Origin: Glutinoglossum americanum
Lineage: Eukaryota > Ascomycota > Geoglossomycetes > Geoglossales > Geoglossaceae
DNA length: 64,000 nt
NCBI GenBank assembly: GCA_020080175.1
Contig: JAGHQL010000122.1
Span: 1-64,000 of the forward strand
Direction of reading: 5' to 3'
The notes beneath the pieces were generated by a model, which saw nothing but the letters and a program-made list of their open reading frames with translations, made no database searches and was not told the DNA's origin. This document shows positions 1-11,206 of this stretch, in pieces. Positions within the stretch are counted from its first letter, which is position 1; each line of letters begins with the position of its first letter. A program made the translations under genes and the position numbers.

Positions 1-1089
1 CCTCCCCGCCAGGCCCCCCCAACCCACCCCAGCCTCCGAACGATCACCGCACCCCCCCCCCCCCTCCTTTCCATCCGGACCTACAGCGCCGAATGCCTGA
101 CGCTCGTCGGCGGCCGCGCTGGGCCGTGGACGCGTTCCCCCGGATGGAGGGGCGGACGTAGCCGCTCCCCATGGCATTCGCTGTAGCCCCCCCGCCCGCC
201 CCGGCATCCGTGGTCGTCGGGTTCGTATGTCGTGCGAAATGCGGTTGCTTGGAAGGTGGACGCCGGAATCCCCCCCCCACAGAGCCGCCTGCGTTCCCCG
301 TGCGGGGTACGGCTCTGGAAGGGAGTCGCCTTTAGGGGTCTTGATTTCCTCGCTGCGGTCCGGCCCATCTTTGCGGTTGGAACTTGTCCGCTTTCCGGTA
401 CTATATCATATGGCTTTGCGGTAAAGATGGGTGAATTAGACCCCCCCCCCGCCCCCCAGCGTTGTCCGAAGAGCAGGCGGGCAGAATCGCCCGATTTCCC
501 CGCATGGTAAAAAGCCCGTACATGGCAGATGCACATGCATGCGTAGCTGTACTCTGTATTATAACACGTTAGAACACAAAGCCCGTTGAAAGATCCTCCT
601 CACGCGCGCAAGGTCCAAGATTCATTTTGAGTCATAAACTCATCCATTGATTCTGTCCCATGTGGGGCCAGTGTTTACTATATGGTTCCGGTTGCTGGGT
701 GCTCAACTAAATCGTACAAGAGGGATGGTGTGGTATTCCACCTTGGCAACAAGCAGTAAGCCTTCCCTGCTCAGGAGAAGATATTTTTGCCCACCCACCA
801 TAAATTTTGCTTATGTTGGAAAACAATAAAAAGAGATTGCTCCACCTGGATAGGTCCTTTAGAACTAATGAGAAAAAGGAAGATTGCTCTGGAGATAGCC
901 CTACGCTACCCGTATTGTATGCTTTGTAGGAAATATTTCAAAAAAGGAGAGTGTAGGTCGACCCGTGCCTATAGGCATCTCTTTTTTTGCTCTCGGAAAT
1001 AGCTATCTTCGCATAAACGCCTTGAGCCAACAAAGGGGAAATATCTTTTGCGCCAGATGCGATTAAACAATAGAGTAAGAAATATCTGA
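1..1089. other. Intergenic, GC-rich with C-runs; no gene seen
   Basis: The first ~540 bases are clearly more GC-rich than the rest of the window and carry runs of C on the + strand: 13 at 52-64, 9 at 270-278, and 10 plus 6 around 441-457. Open frames here are short and of arbitrary composition, and none resembles a known family. From ~540 the DNA returns to ordinary AT-rich intergenic sequence up to the 3' end of the apsA-like gene. Confidence 0.6.
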
Positions 1090-4000
1090 TCAGAATCCTC
1101 GGAACGGATCATCAGCACGGAAAAATTCATCGATATCTTCGGTACGATTGCCATAGTAGTCCGTGCTTCCACTATAATAGCTCTCGCGTTTCCGGTCCCT
1201 TCTTAGTCGGTAGGAGCTTGGACCAGGATACCCATCTGGCTCGTCCATATCGAATCTTGATCGCTCGACAAATGCTTCCATACGGACGGTACCTACCGCG
1301 TCAAAGAAATTGCTGGGTGTTACTGATGGGCCGCTTACATCCGAGGTTCGACGGCTGAAACTGGTGTTGCCGCTGAGTGGTCCGAAGCCGCTCATCGACC
1401 CGTTACCGTAAAAGTCGGACGATGCATTTGTATTTACGCTGAAGTTCGATGATGGCACCGGGTTGTGGGAGAAGCTCCTGAAAGCTCCAGGGGGAGGCAT
1501 TCTTGATCCTGTGTTGCTCCTTTTCCGCCCATGCGATGAAAATCGAGGGACATTCGGTGGATCCGCGGCGGTCGCAATGGGACCGTCACCAGCGAAACCC
1601 ATACATCCCTCCGGGATGCTTTCCTGTTGTGATGCATATGAACCACCATAAGACGAGTTGGTGGCGCTCGCCAATGGTCTCCCTTTAGACTTGGCCACCC
1701 GAATAGAATCCCTGATCGGGCGATGAAGTCTAGCTTGTTGTGGTCTTGGTGGCTCGTATTCCTGTGAAGGGATAGGTGGTAGCGAGACGAGCTCGTTCGC
1801 CCCTTGAGAGGAATGACTCAAGAACGACAGCGCCGTAAGCCAGAGGAAATGCCGCTCCTTTGTTGTGGCCGTGAATTTGAGAGCCCGAGCTGGAGTTAGG
1901 ATGAGGATCGACCGGTTGAATAAGGGTTGCGACCCGGAGTTCTTGGGCATCGGTGTGTCGTCCTTAACGTCGAGCACCGATTGGATCGCCACTGATAAGA
2001 TAAGTTAGCCTGCTCCGGATAACTAATGGCCTATCATTCTCGGGACTTACGTTTTCGACCAGTCTTCCCAAGTAAGGCTGTCCCGTTTGTTGGTTGCCGA
2101 CTGCTCCACATTACGCAGCGCTCATAGGGCGCAAGCCAGACCCAACGTTTGTGACGTATTCCATTACTGCTGATGTTGGCAGAGACATCGTCACCCATCC
2201 TTCCAGCCTCCCAGCCCGTTTGTGGGGACTCGGGCACACCGAAAGATTTCCGTCTGCGGACGTACTTCCACATCCATTCTCCGACCATGGTCTGGGCAAT
2301 TGCATCCACCACACTTACCTGCTGAATGGAGCTACCGACGGATGCACCGCCGGTGTTCGAGGTATTTGTTGATGGGTGGTGGCGGTGGTGGACGCTATGG
2401 CCGTAACGGTGTCTCTCTTGCATGTAGCGAGGAGCTGTGATATCGTCTCTGGGCATGGGAGGCAGCTGTGGACTATCGGGGGCGGCAGATGATGTCGACA
2501 AAGGCGGAGGGGACCCGCTGCGCCTACGTCCGCTCCTGGGAAGTGCTGCCGCGGACCGCACTTTCCGAAGGCTGTTCCTCTTAACCATTTGTCTTCCATC
2601 ATCTCGTCTCCGGTGAGACGAGTAAGTTGAACTCTGTGGAGTTGGGCTTCGCGTCCCGTCACTCACACTAAATGGCTTGTTTCTTGAACTTGCCCTCGTT
2701 GGAACTGGGAATGGTGGTCCAAGCTCTCTGAATACGGGGGCGTTTTCAAGTCCAACGCTCCTTACCTGTTGCGTATGCGCAGCGGTACCACTTGAGATCA
2801 TAGCCGACTTTCGGATATTAGGCTGCTTCGTATTGAGAGTTAATGGCTTGTCGAGACGTCTGAACCCAGCTTTATGACCTCGTTCTGGTGACTTTCGGCG
2901 GCCGAGTATTGGCTGTGCATTGGATATGGTAGAGCTGACGTTCGGAACCGTCCCTGACTGCTTCTTTGTTCCGACAGGTAATTCTGGGTCACTTTCTTCG
3001 TTAGGCTCAGTGTCCTCTGGGACAGACTTGGGCGGCCTTGAGACGAGCTTGCCATGTTTCTTAGAGTTTGTGCGGGGCTTGGGTGCGGAAAGTGCAGTCC
3101 GATAGTCGCTATCGCTCAGATCAGGTTCGCCGAACTCATCAGCGTCATCCGAGCTCGGAACCTCAAACCCAGCGAATAAGCTACTTGATCGGAAGGGGCG
3201 TCTGATTCCTGTAGCCCTGTCATCACCGAGAGGCCCATTGTCATTGTTACCAGGGTAAGCGTCCTGCGTCTCACCGTGGGATGTTGGAGACGGTAAAGGC
3301 GGTGATGATGGAGGATCAGGCGACTGTCGATTGACTAAACCGCGTCGTAGATTCTTCGGCGGGGGGACTGGGGCAGATCTTGGGTCTTCACCGGGTTCTG
3401 GTGTTGGGGGATGCGAGGAGATAGCAGAAGGTAGTAGATGTGCGGGTAGCTGCACAGGTCTGTTGTCGATTCTAATTTCCTCTGTCTGCATGGAAATGGA
3501 CCGTAATTTGATCATTGACTTCATAGAAACCTGGCATGAAGCATTTTTGGTGTTAGGCGGTAGCATACACAATCCGGGCGTTGTTGGGGCGGATGTAGGT
3601 GGGTGAATTGTTATAGATGGGACGGGAATGGGGATTGGTGGTGGGGGAGGCGCTCGCTTTGATTTAGGTTGCTCTACCGCGTCCGTTTGTGTCCCGATAG
3701 AGGTCATAGATATTTCCGGCGATGGAGTGGAGGGGGGCGACCGGGTTGGTGATTTTGGCGTTCTTGGGGGGCTCAGCGGGCCGTCAAGTGTCTGAGAGGA
3801 GTTTGACACCATGGAAGATGGAATAATGATAGCAGGGATCTGACAGTTCGGAGGAATAGCGGTATTTATCGATACACGCTTCCGCCGTTGATTTGCCTCG
3901 TGGTCCGATTCTCGTGTGGGGGTAGCAGCTCTCCCCTCAGGTTTATCCACTTTTTGCGAGTCTAGTCCGGGAGCTTGCAATTGTGGCGATGGCGGTGGGG

Positions 4001-5234
4001 AATATTGGACACCTGTGTCAACATAGTCGACCTTGATAGCAGTAATCTGTCCATTTGCAGAGGGTGGACGAGGAAAAACCTCTGTCAGCGAAGGTTCAGC
4101 GGCTGCTTCAAGTGCTGCCAGAGCCTCTCCGTTCACAGCCGGGAGCTCCATAGTTGGCGTGATGTGGTCCTCGGGCTTTGGGGGTTCATGCCTGATAGCG
4201 CTAGTTCGGGCGTCGTGAGGCGGGGCACCATCTCTCTCGTCCCCAGATCCATTCGGTTGCTCTTCTTCTGTCTCGTCAAAGTCCAACTCGTCTGCCAAAC
4301 TTAGACCATTGAATTTTGCCCCTCCATAACCATTTGGTCCGCTGAGCATCGAAAGCCTCACACCATCGTCACTATACATTGAGCTTGCCGGCCTTCTCCT
4401 ACGGGCGCTTGTCGACCGAATGCTAGCCGTGTCACTTCCATGGCCCGTACCATTCTCTTTAGCCTCATCCTCCGTTTCGCTGTCCAAATGGGTCACATTA
4501 TTGACGTCCGGCTGAGAAGCAGCTTGATGTGCAGCTACTTCGTCTAAGATGGCCTTTAGCCTCCCTTCCACCACGTGTACCTTTCGTTCCAGATTACGTT
4601 TTTCGTTGTCCCAGTTATCCTTGTCTCTCTGCCAAAGAGTCTGAAAACGATCTGCATCTTCCTCTTGGATACGTATTTTCTTTTGAGAAATTTCTAGACG
4701 TCTCTTTATCTCCGTAGTATTCTCGACGGCTTCGTCACGTTCCTTTGCCAGCTCTCCAAGAGCCGACGATGTCCCACCCTCTAGTAACTGTAGCTGACGA
4801 CGTAATGAACGGGTTTCCTTGGAATTACCAGACAGGGTCTCGTTGAGTTTTTCCAGTTCATCCCGCGTGCCGTGAAGGTTGTTTTCTAGGCCTTCAATCA
4901 CGCTGTTCTTCGAGTCCAAGTCTCTCCGCAGGGACAGAATCTCGGACACTAAATTGGCGTGAAGAGTAGGCGTAAACCGCCGAGGGTCAAGAATCGATAT
5001 GTTCTCATCGTTTGCTGGATCCGGGTTGGTCGTCGGGGAGTACCGGCCGTTCGAACCCGCTGGAGGCATCGGCGGTGGAGGAGATTGTGATGGGCCCGGT
5101 GAAGAGGCACTTTGCCGAGAGGAGCGCCGGGAAGCCGACCTTGATGGGGCCCTGTACGGCGTATCTGTTGGTGCAGGCAATGCATGGTCCGAAAAAGCAT
5201 ACTCGCCATAGTCTGGAAACGCCATAGCTGCCAT
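1090..5234 (-). CDS. apsA: ApsA/Num1/Mcp5-like cortical nuclear-migration protein
   Basis: Two exons, 5234-2051 and 1991-1090, are joined by a 59-bp intron (GTAAGT donor, CAG acceptor). They give 1361 aa exactly in phase. The N-terminus is Ser/Pro-rich. Residues ~80-240 are a predicted coiled coil. A very long disordered Pro/Ser/Thr-rich middle follows. A PH domain near residues ~965-1120 spans the splice site; its start has the pattern VDAIAQTMVGEWMWKY and its end reads FLWLTALSFL. This order (coiled coil, disorder, C-terminal PH) is that of ApsA of Aspergillus, Num1 of budding yeast and Mcp5 of fission yeast. These anchor dynein at the cell cortex to pull nuclei, and Num1 also tethers mitochondria. 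The PH domain should bind PI(4,5)P2 at the plasma membrane (family knowledge). The protein is shorter than yeast Num1, and I see no clear internal repeats of the Num1 type. Confidence 0.85.
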
Positions 5235-8234
5235 CCGTGAAATTATGCAGCGAGATGCTCCGCTATCTACACAACCATGACGAGGAAGGTCAATTAGGGG
5301 CGTAGACCTTAATATCTAAACAGAACGTTGAATCGCAAGAGAGGTACGTCGGATAGGTCGTGCTATCGTACTGAGACTGATCCTTGCTAAGACTGCTCTT
5401 TCAAGGATCTTGAGAATAGACTGAGACAAATACGCTGGTCTGTGTGGAGATTCTAAGAGCCTCTTCCCAATTTAAAGAGAGTCAGTGCAATCCGATATGA
5501 TAAAAAAATAAGGTTATTTTCGCAATCATGGGTGGTGCACAGACCGGCAATGGTAGTTAATGCCACGTTCGTAACGGCTTGGAAATTGGAGAAGGCTTAA
5601 AAAATGATAGATAACTAAGGCACAATCGTAAAGTATTGACTGCAGAACTTGTTAGCAAATGCTTCTCGCGTCGGGTTCAAGTCCAACAAGGCGACAATAG
5701 TGTACCTTATATAAAAGGAAGCTTTAATCCGAAGAAAAACAACCCCAATGTTTACCTTGGAAAAGACGGTCTATACATTCCATCTATTGGGTGGTATTAG
5801 AAGAGTCCCCAAGAATTCGTTTCATCAGACTCGAGCGTGAAGGAACTCTATTCCCATCGCGTCCCAGTAGGCGCGGCGAGGTTTGGGGTTTCAACGAGCG
5901 AACAAGCGCTTGTCACAGGTCAACTCTGAACCCAACAACCATTCGCTGAGGGTGACTGGCGTCTTTACTCCAACGAACGACGGCAATTGCTTAGTTATTG
6001 ACAGCTGGCCTGGCTCCTCTGTATCGTTAGCCCCTAGGTTTGCAAGTGTACCCCGTAGGAGACCTAGATGGAGGACCGGCGTATGGGTGAGCAGTCCACA
6101 AGACAGGATAGCATTCGAGATGGATGTCTACTCACAGGAGCTGTACACGCCTATCCCGGATTAAACCGCTGTAATCCTTCAAGGCTGAACCCACAAAGCA
6201 GGGTACTCCTGAGATAGAAGTACGGCCCGTGACTGAATCGCTTGCTTGCACGCTTATCCGTGGGCCCTTTCGCGAATCGTTCCCAATTGCCCACAGTGAA
6301 GGAGCAAGTGAATAGAGACGGGGTGAAGGAGAGAACGAGATCGCTCTCCGGAGGACTTGTCCCACGATCTCGAAATTGACCAGGTCGCCCGAGCCTTACT
6401 CCTTGGAGCAGCGGCCGAGAGAACGCGACTACTCCGTAGGCTGCTCGACCCTGGAAAGCAACGGGCGAATGGGACAGGCCGAGCATTTGACACAGCGGCC
6501 CGGGGAATGGGGTGAATCTAAAAAAGGTTGTCTTGCACTCATTTGACACGAGTGAGAGCAGCGGGGAGGCCCGTGCCTCTCATCCAATTCTTCCAGTTCG
6601 TAGTCTACGTTGTACGGAGTGCTTCACTTTACTCGTTCTGAGGTCTCACTTCGCTCGTCTCCGATTGGTCCTTCGCTGAGCCCGTCACTGCAGATAGATT
6701 TCAGGACCACTAGTTGGCTCATCACTGCAAGCGTCGCAAGCTTGGCTCAGCAGCCATGATCACAGAACACACAGCGTCGACGATCCGTTGCACAGGGCTG
6801 CACCGTTATGGTCTCACAAGTTGCAGCACCTGCTTAAATGAGCGAAGTCCATACGTGATGGAAGAGACGAACATGCTTTGGTTCAATCACAGATAGTCGG
6901 GAAGCACGCTCCCGAAAAGCCTAATCATCCAAAAACCACCAGAATTTTTGTGTGTGGGGCTTGCAGTATGCCGAGTGGAACCTGCAGCGAGCCGTCGTCC
7001 AGGCAGTTGTCACAATTGGAACGAACCATCGGCTCCAACATCGAACACGAGAAAACCGTCACAAAAAGTACATAGTAGGCAGTAGATGTGTGGATGGTTC
7101 AATTTGACAAAAACGTCCCGTTTACCCTGCTACTTGTCCTTGCCTGGTGTCTCCCTTCCCCATAGCATTATCAAGCCCCTCTGATTTGGTGAACCCTGAC
7201 AGACGTTTAATCTCCGTCAACCAGACTCAACCCAACAGCGAAAGGCATAAGCGAGCTGTCAATATAGGGTATATTTGTTGCTTTTATGCTATCCTGATCC
7301 TTGATCCGTGGGGGCCGCTGTTTGCGGGTGCTGACGATTTCAGATCGACTTGCATCCGAGTATCTTCGGCGAAAGGGCTCCATTTCTCTGTATCTCCTTG
7401 CACGAATTATGGCGGCTCAGCAGTGGTCGGGGGCGAGGTGGTTTAAGTGGTGTATTTCTATAGAGTTTCGGTTGGAATTCTCCGCAGGGAACAAATTTAT
7501 TAAAAATGATTTTCATCCCGTCTTTTTGGTTTTTCGATTCTGTTAAGGGGGAGGCAATACATTTCCGCAATCTCCTATCGTTCCCTGCGATTCACGGCCC
7601 GAGGAAAAAGGATTCCGCCGCCAGGAGTTCGAGAAGGAGGCTATCCCCTCGAGAATTCCGTTGGAAATTAGTAGAATACATGACTTGCGTTGATTGTTTT
7701 ATCTGTAACAAATGTCTTCCGCCACCAGCCATCATGATCGGTGCTAAGATCTAAAAAGAACAGATCCAGGCGTAAATTTATAATACTCCTGCTATCCAGG
7801 GTTTCTGCCATAAAACTTGAGGTAAGGTCTATCACGGCCTTTCTTTTTCTTGGACGGAGGAGATAGGGATTTTGCGTGACACAATATTAGAAGCGCATAA
7901 AAGCAGCGGCAGAACTGATGCTCAAGTTATTTCGACTCGAACGTACGCAGCCTCCTATGTCATCGTTTGGTGTGGAAAAGCAAACCGAAAAAAGCATGTA
8001 GGAACGAGCTGCCTTCCCGCCTACGCTTGCGCCAAAGACTTCCCGATCATCTACCATGTACCGCCCGGGAAACGTAACGGCGTGACGACTGTATCTCCAA
8101 GAGCGTGCAGAAAGAAGAATATGAGGTGAAATGGAAAATTCCTGACGGACGGGAGTTAAATACCGGAACCCCAATCACGTACAACAGCATGGGGATGTGA
8201 TTGGTCATTATGTCATTGCGTACACGCCGTACCC
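5235..8234. other. 3.0-kb intergenic region; no gene seen
   Basis: This stretch lies between the start of apsA and the 3' end of the Ras gene. It should hold the apsA promoter. All open frames are short (longest ~130 codons at 6151-6549, minus). None shows domain motifs or joins a neighbour through credible splice sites. No rRNA, tRNA or transposon signature was recognised. It is the largest gene-free block in the window. Confidence 0.5.
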
Positions 8235-9041
8235 TCATAGTATAATGCATCTTGGTCGACGTGGTCCCTTTTCCCTTCCGCCATAGTGTCTGGTCTGGTC
8301 CCCACCCCGACCTCCATCACCAGCCCCGCCTCCTCCAAGATTCGTCCCTCTTCGACTCGTCTCACGGTTCATAGTCTGCCGCTGCCTCCGCAGCAACCGT
8401 ACAACATCGTAAAAAGCCTTTTCAACATTAATGCAGTTCTTAGCCGACGCCTCCACAAAATCGCAGCCCAACTCCCTGGCCAGTGCATGGCCTTCTTGTG
8501 TCGACACTTCTCGTTCTGTTACTCTGTCACTCTTGTTCCCAACCAGCATCACTGGTATCTGCATGTTTGCTCCCGACGACAGGGATGAGGGCGAGCTCAT
8601 CGGTGATCCCCCATAACCCATTCCCGGCGTTGAGGTACCAGTGCCCGAAAACTCCTTGACCCGCTGTATCTGTTGATGGAACTTCTGAATCCGCGTAAAC
8701 GAAGACCTTGACGATATGCTGTAGACCAAGACGAAGCCTTCTCCGTCCCTTATCCATTGGTCCCGTAACGCTGTGTACTCCTCCTGCCCCGCCGTGTCCA
8801 GGACCTCCAACATGCACGATTGTCCGTCTATCACGACTTGCTTGCGGTACGAATCTTCGATCGTAGGATCATAAGTCTCGACGAAGTGATTCAGACATAG
8901 CTATTGTCCCTAGGCGTGAGCTCGGTGACACAAAGTCCAATTTCCCGGCTTTGGATAACAAACCTGGATGGTCAGGGCTGTCTTCCCAACGCCTCCGTCT
9001 CCAAGTACCACCAGCTTATATAGCATCATCTTACCCGCCAT
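8235..9041 (-). CDS. rasB: Ras-family small GTPase (RasB/Ras2 type)
   Basis: Two exons, 9041-8964 and 8900-8235, give 247 aa. The first exon encodes the start and P-loop (GDGGVGKT), and its intron begins GTTTGT and ends AATAG. All Ras G-motifs are present: P-loop, effector region YDPTIEDSY, DTAGQEE, NKSD and SAK. The C-terminus is a CaaX box, CIIL. Compared with classic Ras there is a Gly/Ser/Pro-rich insertion of ~30 residues before the NKSD motif, and a Gly/Arg-rich hypervariable tail. The N-terminal sequence MAGKMMLYKLVVLG and the insertion fit the second fungal Ras (RasB of Aspergillus, Ras2 of Neurospora). That protein controls polarised growth, hyphal morphology and MAPK/cAMP signalling from the plasma membrane. 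CaaX ending in Leu favours geranylgeranylation (known rule). Confidence 0.9.
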
Positions 9042-10818
9042 CCCGCAGAGGTGTGGAGAGAGGTGCGAGTGGACCTAGTGTCCAGTATTCCTTGGTGCGA
9101 ACTAAAATACCGAATGTTCGGATAGGCACAATTCTAGACTTGGAGGATTGGGAATAGAACGCGGGGGGCCAGTTTAGATCGTCGCCGTTCTGGTATCGAG
9201 AGAAAAGCTCCTTTTTGAATGTAGGGAGACAAGTATATATTGCCCTTTCGTGGATACCCGGAATTTGAACTCCTGAGTTTTGAAAGAACTGGGATGCACA
9301 AACTCGAAACTTGGATATTTGCCGGGTACCGGATCGAAGAACGACCTAAAACTCGGATCCACGATTTAAGAGAATCAAATATACCAGCCGAAATCCTCGG
9401 GCGTCGGGAGAAGATATCTAGCCTCTCTCACATCAATTGATGACTTGGTGGCCGACGTATGGGCAAGGCTGTTATTGGTGACAAGTATGCTCGTGGCACA
9501 AGCAGCTTTTCGGCCTACGCAAACCCCTTGGAGATCTTGGCCGTTGTGCGGCGGTTCCGGCAAGCCGTACTTTGTCGGCACAACAGATTTTTCTTCTTTT
9601 CCCTCTTGACCTTTCTTCAAGACCTTTGTGATAAACCCCTCTTGTTTTGTACGACGGACGAAGCCAAGGAGAACCGCGTTGCGGACCGTCGGCAGAAACG
9701 CGACACGCGAGGGTCTAATTTCGTTCGGATGCCGAGATGGAGGGAGGGCTGGAGAAAGAAATATTAGGTATTAGGATGAAGAAAGCAGTGTTTGAGAGGT
9801 AGCGAAAAGATCTTTCGAGTCTGTGCGATCTGCAACTCGGGCCGTCTGCGTGAGTCTGCCTCGTCAAAAGGCTCAGCGAGCTTGGAGAGGGTACAACAAG
9901 GTGAGGGCGGCGATCACACGTGGCTGGCACGTGGAGACGACAGCTAATTAAACTACGCACAAGTAGCAGGCAATAGGAGCGTATACTTGGGTACTTATGC
10001 TTCCGGCGATGGAGAAGTCAGGATGCCAGCCAGGTATCTTAAAGCTACGTGAGCTTCCAAGGCCAAGCGAAAGGGTTCATTCGCTGGTGCCTGCAGCCAG
10101 TCCAACGGATTTTGTTAGTAAAATATAGGACGAATCAAAAAGGCTACGGTTCAGCACATGTCGAAAGTCTGGTCTCCAATCATGCGATAATCCCTGATCT
10201 AAGCTTCTTTTTCGATGCTCAGGACGGGTCCGCAGAAGAAACTTTAGGCCGAGTCGACGTGCACAAGGAAAGCCGTCAGTTTATGAAAGGCCCCCAGAAA
10301 GCCCAGAAAGGTTACCGGCGGAAAGGAGTGGCCTAGCGTCAAACCTTCTCACATCGTGGGTTAGAGCCCTTGAGGGACTCCTGCTTTATACTGCCGGTAT
10401 GCACTGTATTTGTGTTTGCCGACGCCCAGGGTAAATATGCTCGGGTACCGCAGCGTTGTGCCCTGCACTGCTAGGGAGTTTATTCTGTATGTGAGTTGTA
10501 TGTGAGTGAAGGGATAAGGGTCGTCAGGACAGCAACGATCCCCCCACGCGAGGAGCCAGAAACAACACAACTCAACCAAGACGCAGCCAAATTCTTGGAG
10601 AAATGCGCGGGTAGACCAGAAATAGTTCAGGCAGTACGCCCAAGAATTTTCAGAATTGCTTGATGTATGCAGCATGCTTGAGCGTTATGTCGAGGCCGAT
10701 TCGGCGATTACCGACGGACTAACAAACCTTTCCCTGGTACATCCTGCGTACATACTGTATGTGCAGCAAAACTCGGTCTTACTTGACCAGGACGCGGTCG
10801 TCGCAGATAAAAAAAAAC
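9042..10818. other. 1.8-kb intergenic region; no gene seen
   Basis: The region upstream of the Ras gene and downstream (in transcriptional sense) of the tRNA-Leu contains only short, unconvincing open frames on both strands. The Ras promoter should lie in the first few hundred bases. Nothing else was recognised. Confidence 0.5.
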
Positions 10819-10917
10819 TGAGAGGGGCGAGGATCGAACTCGCGCGGGGTTACCCCCATGAGGAGGAAGAGTCAATCGATCTTGAGCCACACGCCATAAC
10901 CACTCGGCCACCCTCCC
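10819..10917 (-). tRNA. tRNA-Leu (anticodon CAA), intron-containing
   Basis: Reading the minus strand, the acceptor arm GGGAGGG pairs with CCCTCTC (one G-T pair) and is followed by discriminator A. A D-arm with GCC/GGC stem follows TG. The anticodon loop CTCAAG has U33 and anticodon CAA. A long variable arm has a GGGG/CCCC stem. The T-arm is GCGAG-TTCGATC-CTCGC. A run of eight or more T follows, a Pol III terminator. The anticodon stem closes only if ~13 bases after CTCAAG are removed as an intron. That segment contains TTGA, complementary to the anticodon region, as usual for tRNA introns. One T-T mismatch remains in the anticodon stem. The A discriminator and long variable arm support Leu over Ser. 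Confidence 0.75.
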
Positions 10918-11206
10918 ATTTGGACTGATTCGTCGCTTAATCGTCAATTTAAACCTCGCTCGACAATGCTGAAATATCCCTAAAACTAATACTCTCGCAG
11001 CGGAAATTGGCAGTTTTGAGATGTTGATTTGCGCACCTACTAGAAGATGGAGACATAAATTCTTGATATATCTTTTTTGCTAAATACATAAAGGCCTAGC
11101 GTGCCGAACTATCATAAAACACATCGCTGTTGAGATCTATGGGTGCGAATATTGAAGACTCCAATGGATGTAATGTATCGGCACCTACGACATAATATTA
11201 CACCCC

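Noticed and set aside
81-536. A 151-codon minus-strand open frame in the C-run region
   Set aside because: It exists because of high GC content; composition is arbitrary (Arg/Gly/Pro-rich), there is no domain, and homopolymer runs make its frame unreliable.
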